A DNA stretch of 64,000 nucleotides. Origin: Hesseltinella vesiculosa (taxonomy: Eukaryota > Mucoromycota > Mucoromycetes > Mucorales > Cunninghamellaceae). Positions within the stretch are counted from its first letter, which is position 1; each line of letters opens with the position of its first letter. The position numbers and the translations under genes were made by a program. The DNA lies in assembly GCA_002104935.1 (NCBI GenBank), contig MCGT01000010.1, positions 434,001-498,000 of the forward strand. Reading direction: 5' to 3'. Under the pieces are notes generated by a model that did not search any database, was not told the DNA's origin, and saw only the letters and a program-made list of their open reading frames with translations. Shown in pieces: positions 59,488 through 64,000 of this stretch.

Positions 59488-59495
59488 TATAAATA
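59488..59495 (+). promoter_or_regulatory. TATA box of the GDSL lipase gene
   Basis: TATAAATA, 98 nt upstream of the ATG at 59586, followed by a T/C-rich stretch. Confidence 0.55.
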
Positions 59496-59585
59496 CCTCT
59501 ACGATGACAGCAGTGACTCGATCATTTCTCTTTTACATTATTTTATTTTTCTTCATCTTCATCAAATTGTTTAAAGTGTTGTATT

Positions 59586-61113
59586 ATGTTCTGGAAGAAA
59601 TTCGCTATCATTGTCTCCGGGCTTTTGGGTTCTCTTCAAGCAGCAGAGATTGCCGGATGCCCTAAAATCGAAGCATCTCAGATCCCAGCAGCAAAAAACG
59701 TCTATGACCTCCACCCCTCTCATATCAAAATCATTGCTAGCATTGGCGATAGGTATTATTTTTTTTTTTTAAGAAAAAATAGAGATGGATAAAACCTCTC
59801 ATGACAGACTCAATTTTTTTTTTCAAAAAAGCATTACCTCAGGGGTGGGTGCAAAGAATATCGAGAAACCATTTGCAGCCTTGTCGGACTTCAAGCAATG
59901 GCGAGGCCTGAGCTGGTTGAATGGAGGAGTAAACCCTGCTCCCCCCTTACTCCTCGAAAAGAATGAAAAAAAGCTCACAGTGTTTTTTTTTTTTCAAAAA
60001 AAAAACAGGATGAAGATGCTACCTCTATTGCAAATTATATCAAGCACTACTCCCCCTCTGTCTATGGCAGCTCGCACGGCATGCGTGACATGGCTATGTG
60101 CCCAGGCAAGCCAATGAGAAGAAAAAATAGACAGAGCAGAGCCATTGACTTTGCTTTCTTCATCATAGATACCTTTTTTTGCTTGAAATATGAGCATGAG
60201 TAGGTGCTCAAGGATAAAGAGAGAGAGAAAAGAGAAAAAAAGGGGGCGGCACCTCATGCGTCGTTTATTTTATTTTCCGCAGCTTTGAAGTGGACCAGTT
60301 GAACGCCGCCCTACCATCGGCCGTCAGTAGCAGCTTTGTCGATCAAGTCAATTATCTGATCAAGTACATCGGCAACGGTACAGCCTATGACAATGATTGG
60401 AAGATGATCAACGTGTTCTTGGGCAGTAACGACATCAGCGTCTCATGCATGCCTGGCTATCGTGAGGAAGATTTTAATAAGAACATGCGTGCAGGTCTGG
60501 ATCTGATCAAGGAAAAAATCCCAAAGGTCATTGTCAACCTCGTGTCGATCTTCCACACCGAGAAAATCGTCCGACGAGAGCAACCTGGTTACCGCAAGCT
60601 ATTCGAACACTCTCCTGAACTGAACCCCCGCCATTACGAGAGCCTCTGCAGTCAAATTCCTGTTTTTGGCGACATTGATCTCTCGGCACATGTGGAGCAA
60701 TTCAATCGCGCTTTGGAAAAAATCGGTCGAGATTACCATTCAACTCCTTTCAACTCCTTCACCGCCACCTTTCGCAATTTGAACATTGATATAGACTCCA
60801 TCCCTTATTATGCACTGAGGCAAGTGAGAAAAAAGCATTGGAATGTGCCTATTCGAACCGGCATTTACCTCCTGGTTGTGTTTTTATTCTTTCACCCTGT
60901 AGCAACCTTGATGAATTTCATCCTAATGTGCACATGTACCACTTTATGTCCAAGGTAAGAAAAAAGACCGAAAAAGTGCTTCAGCTCACGAATCTTTTTA
61001 AGGTTCTGTGGAACCAAATGCTTGATCCTCGTGCAAACCCATCGGAACGCCTTGAATTCAATGAAGATCTCCCATTGTATTGTGTTTCAGCTGCTGACAG
61101 ATTTAGAACCTAA
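59586..61113 (+). CDS. Secreted GDSL lipase, phospholipase B1-like
   Basis: SGNH-fold esterase of the PLB1/GDSL type, predicted to hydrolyse phospholipids outside the cell. Exons 59586-59752, 59832-59928, 60009-60105 (3' end uncertain), 60283-60819, 60903-60954, 61003-61113; about 350 residues. Signal peptide MFWKKFAIIVSGLLGSLQAA. Block I is IIASIGDSITSGVGAKN (Ser rebuilt across intron 1); WRGLSWLNGG is PLB1-typical. Block III is VFLGSNDIS (Asn), and block V is LDEFHPNVHMYHF (Asp and His). The intron before LDEFHPN (60820-60902) begins with GC (AG|GCAAGT), required by the frame. Between exons 3 and 4 no canonical donor keeps the frame, so either a non-GT/GC donor, an unseen microexon, or a sequence error or mutation is involved. 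Confidence 0.8.
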
Positions 61114-62031
61114 TAAACAAGAGCCCATGCACCCATCCGTTACTTTTTTTTTTTTTTTGACAAGAGGCCTCGAGTCACTGCGGTGCTCAGGTATTTCATG
61201 TCAGCCCAGCACCCTTTCTTTTGCACGTTTTTTTTTTTTTTTTTGCCCTCTTATTTTTGACCTTGCATGACTCTGACACTTCTCGTTTCGGTCTTGGTGA
61301 CGGTGAATGACCATGACAAATGAATCACTCCTATTTTTTTTCGCCAGTTGGAAACCTTGTTTCTTGCAGACAGTGAGCTTAGCCTTCTTTTTATTCTTTT
61401 TCAGCATGGGCCACCGATGAGAAAAAAGGGGCGATCATCGCCAAAAGAACGAGTCTATAGTTGATATTGGCACATCATGCACCTGATATTCTCATATGAA
61501 CTAAAAGCCCCAAGTGTTCAGGTTTCTCGTCAAGGCAAAAAAAGCCCAAACTAAAAATGTCATCCTTGTTTGTTGGTCGTTGGACAAAAGAAATGGAAAG
61601 CAATGCATGGGCCATTCTTCCAGGTTCAATTCATGTTGAGGGTTCACAGCGGATGCTCGGCCGAAAGTTACACAAGCACCCCAGTCTTTGCATGCATTTT
61701 TTTTTTGCGAGGGAAAAGTGGCGAGGGAACCCTACACAGACTGGAGAAAAAAAAAAAAAAAGAGCACACGATCACTGCTACGGAATTGCATGAAACAAAA
61801 GGGAGAGCAGCATAAACAAATTAAATCAACAAGCTCTTGCTCTTCAAACACTGAAGATAAAGCACTCCTCAAAATTAAGGAGAAGGCTTCAATTTAGCAA
61901 GTGGCACAAGACAAACAACAACAATAAGGAGGTCTTGTTTTTAGCTTTTTAGCATAAATCTTTTTTTTTTCTATTTCTACCTCACCAATTGCTTATTTTC
62001 TTACTCTCTTTTTTTCATATTATTCAATTCA
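61114..62031. other. Intergenic region, no supported gene
   Basis: About 900 bp, T/A tract-rich; includes 3' signals (AATAAAC next to the stop codon at 61,111) and the reticulon promoter. No other feature recognised. Confidence 0.5.
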
Positions 62032-63290
62032 ATGATGATGGACATACTCTCGCCTTCGTTTCACAACGGCCATAAATTCGTTGCCAAGTCGTACGCAGCA
62101 AGCACAACCTCGATCACCACTCAAGGTGGCATTGCACGTAAATATTCCATCCTCCGACTCTGGGCGGGGAAAAAAACCGGGGGACCTTTTTTTTTTTTTT
62201 TTACGTGAGCGTGTTTCGACCGGGCATTGTCCAAATGGCATGGTGTGCTCCGTACAACATCCTTAAACTCGGTTTTTTTTTTTCTTCTTAGCTCCGTCAC
62301 CTCGTCATTCCATGGATGAAGCCATGTTGCAAAAAGTAATTGTAGCGGAGAAGAAGCCTACCATGACCATTGATACCGCCGTTTCCAAAAAAACCGTGTC
62401 CTTCCCTTTCAAATCACCTGTTGTCTCCTTCAATCATGGTAAATGAATCGGTGCTGTTCCTGTTCATAGCTCACTGGATTTTTTTGGTGTCTAGACCCTT
62501 CTGGTTATTTGGTTACCAAGCTCCAATCTTTGATGTACTGGGAACATCCTTCACAAAGTGCTGGCATGCTCCTAAGCATCTTGGGCGGTGTCTACTTGAC
62601 ACAATTTTATTCTTTGCTGTACATGTCCTCGGCTGCTTTTACTCTCTTGACGGCCTTTAACTGGGTCTATGTGAACCTGCATTTTCATAGCAACCGCATT
62701 CTCAGCGGCAAGTCTGCCAATGACATTGCCCACCCTCACAAGTAAGCGGGAAAAAAAAAACGACGATCGATTGCAACTCCGGCTCATGCTATTTCCACCC
62801 TGATTCTAGAGTCACTTTGGCAGGACAAGGCGAAAGAAGAACCTGGATCACAGAAGACCAAGTGAATCATAGCTGTCATATGGTACTGAATGTCCTGGAG
62901 GGCATTGTAGAAAAGCTGATGAAATTGGTGCTCATCGAAGATAGTCGGCAGTCGGGTTGGGCAGTAGTGCTATCGTTTGTCCTCTGGACCTTGGCCAGTT
63001 TGATCAGCACCAAATCGCTGGTGATCCTGATGAGCCTGGTATTTTTCTCGGCACCACGGCTCTACCTTGAACACCAGGTCAAGGTGGATCGTTATCTGAC
63101 TCAGCAGCGCGAAAACCTCATGGCCTGGCTCAAGGAGCACCAAAAACAACAGGTCATTTTATACCAATTTGCTGACAGAGCCCAGACCACTGCCCTCTCC
63201 TTTGCTTCGGTCGCCATGCGGACCGGCCAAAAACTGTATGATCAATACCAAAAAAAATCCAAACCTATTGGTGACAAGCCTTTGCAATGA
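62032..63290 (+). CDS. RTN1: Reticulon-like ER membrane-shaping protein
   Basis: Reticulons insert two long hydrophobic hairpins into the ER membrane to stabilise tubules. Exons 62032-62137, 62292-62438, 62495-62741, 62810-63290; 326 residues. The reticulon domain starts near SLMYWEHPSQSAGMLL. Hairpin 1 is ILGGVYLTQFYSLLYMSSAA and onward, hairpin 2 is WAVVLSFVLWTLASLISTKS ... SLVFFSAPRLY. A 66-residue-type hydrophilic loop with charged helix (EDQVNHSCHMVLNVLEGIVE) lies between. The C-terminal amphipathic region (YDQYQKKSKPIG) ends without a di-lysine signal. Three tandem ATGs open the frame; the first is used. All introns are GT-AG. Confidence 0.92.
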
Positions 63291-63749
63291 ATTCCACAAA
63301 ACACCCATAAGAGAAATGACGTGTTTGTATCTCGTTCCCGATTTTTTTTTTTTTTGACAAACAAAATTAAATAAAAAAATAAAAAAAAAAAAGTGAAATT
63401 TTTGAAGTGAGTGGGCGGTTGGAATGCACAGCTAGCCAGTAAAAAATAAGGCTGGGGTATTGGTAAAAAGAAAAAAATGAACGCGGAGAGCAGTTAGGTC
63501 TAGGATACTAAGAACTTGCTTACATTGGGCTGAGAGTCTTTGTATGCTCAATCAAGTTGGTATTTCAATTTTCGGATATTATGTCTTTGCTTTTTCAAGA
63601 ACAAACGCGCAACCTCCGAGCGGGAATGGAGGAGGGGACATAATCGGCTTTGGGCTATTTTATTTCTTTTTTTTTTCTTTTCTTTCTTTCTCTCTCTCTT
63701 TTTTTTTTTTATTCAATCGATCTTCTTTTACTTTTTGATTCACTACATC
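63291..63749. other. Intergenic, reticulon 3' flank and promoter of next gene
   Basis: Contains AATTAAATAAAA signals at about 63,365 and a long CT-rich tract (63,665-63,715) just upstream of the next start codon. No gene. Confidence 0.5.
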
Positions 63750-64000
63750 ATGCACGCTAAAACTCTCACTCTTGCTGCTGCCCTTTCCTTGGCTGTCATG
63801 TCAGGTAATTATATCCGCCACGGTCAAGGCTCCGCTGGCTGAACTCACGGCGTTTTTTTTCCTGCTCATAGTCCATGCCAGCGAACGTGGGTTTGATTCC
63901 GAATTGCAAACTTCTGAACAAAGCAATGCTCTTGGTGGTCAAGATATGGCTTTGAACCAATTCTTGGCTGACGAACCTGCCGGTGATGATTCGAAAGGTG
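63750..64000 (+). CDS. Secreted protein, 3' partial
   Basis: Exons 63750-63804 and 63872-64000+ (runs off the window). The first exon encodes a signal peptide (MHAKTLTLAAALSLAVMS), continued as VHASERGFDSELQT after intron 63805-63871 (G|GTAATT...CATAG). The visible mature part is acidic and Ser/Gln-rich (SEQSNALGGQD, DEPAGDDSKG) and not enough to assign a family. A CT-rich leader directly precedes the ATG, as in highly expressed fungal genes. Confidence 0.65.

Overview
The window is an intron-rich fungal chromosome segment, most likely from Mucoromycota (probably Mucorales). The evidence is short spliceosomal introns (about 45-180 nt, GT-AG with occasional GC-AG), very frequent poly-A/poly-T tracts in introns and UTRs, spliced fungal housekeeping genes, and a PD-(D/E)XK-like gene of a type I recall as heavily expanded in Mucorales. 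Genus cannot be fixed from sequence alone. I resolved about 26 protein genes; two run off the edges. Exon boundaries were derived by hand from splice motifs, reading-frame phase and family conservation; no transcript evidence was available.

Left part (1-16.5 kb): a GLI/ZIC-like C2H2 zinc-finger factor (5' partial), the U3 snoRNP WD40 protein SOF1/DCAF13, pyruvate dehydrogenase E1 alpha, a large type II membrane glycosyltransferase-like protein, a PQ-loop transporter, a 2.75 kb gap, then L-threonine aldolase and a membrane-anchored NDP-kinase-like protein in tight convergence.

Middle (16.5-24.5 kb): the accessory-looking part. A five-exon PD-(D/E)XK-like gene sits beside a 3.8 kb tandem array of 44 complete 85-bp units that carries an internal 1,190-bp higher-order duplication. 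About 2 kb with no supported gene follows.

Right part (24.5-64 kb): a 68-residue small protein, glycogen synthase, a PX-domain AGC kinase, a secreted subtilisin-like protease, BUD31, a SAM methyltransferase, a stand-alone protein resembling only the C-terminal regulatory tail of calcineurin A, the NuA4 scaffold EAF1, a tiny Kex2-type secreted peptide precursor, an LtrA-family membrane protein, NAA35/MAK10 (NatC) divergent from SF3A3/PRP9, a single-exon orphan secretory protein, PEX11, a PHD-finger protein, a secreted GDSL/phospholipase-B-like lipase, a reticulon, and the start of a secreted protein.

Most genes are core eukaryotic functions with no operon-like logic. Links are limited to shared promoters or 3' ends: NAA35/SF3A3 divergent, SOF1/PDA1 and GLY1/NDK convergent. 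The most unusual items are the solo calcineurin-tail protein, the Kex2-type mini-precursor and the 85-bp array.
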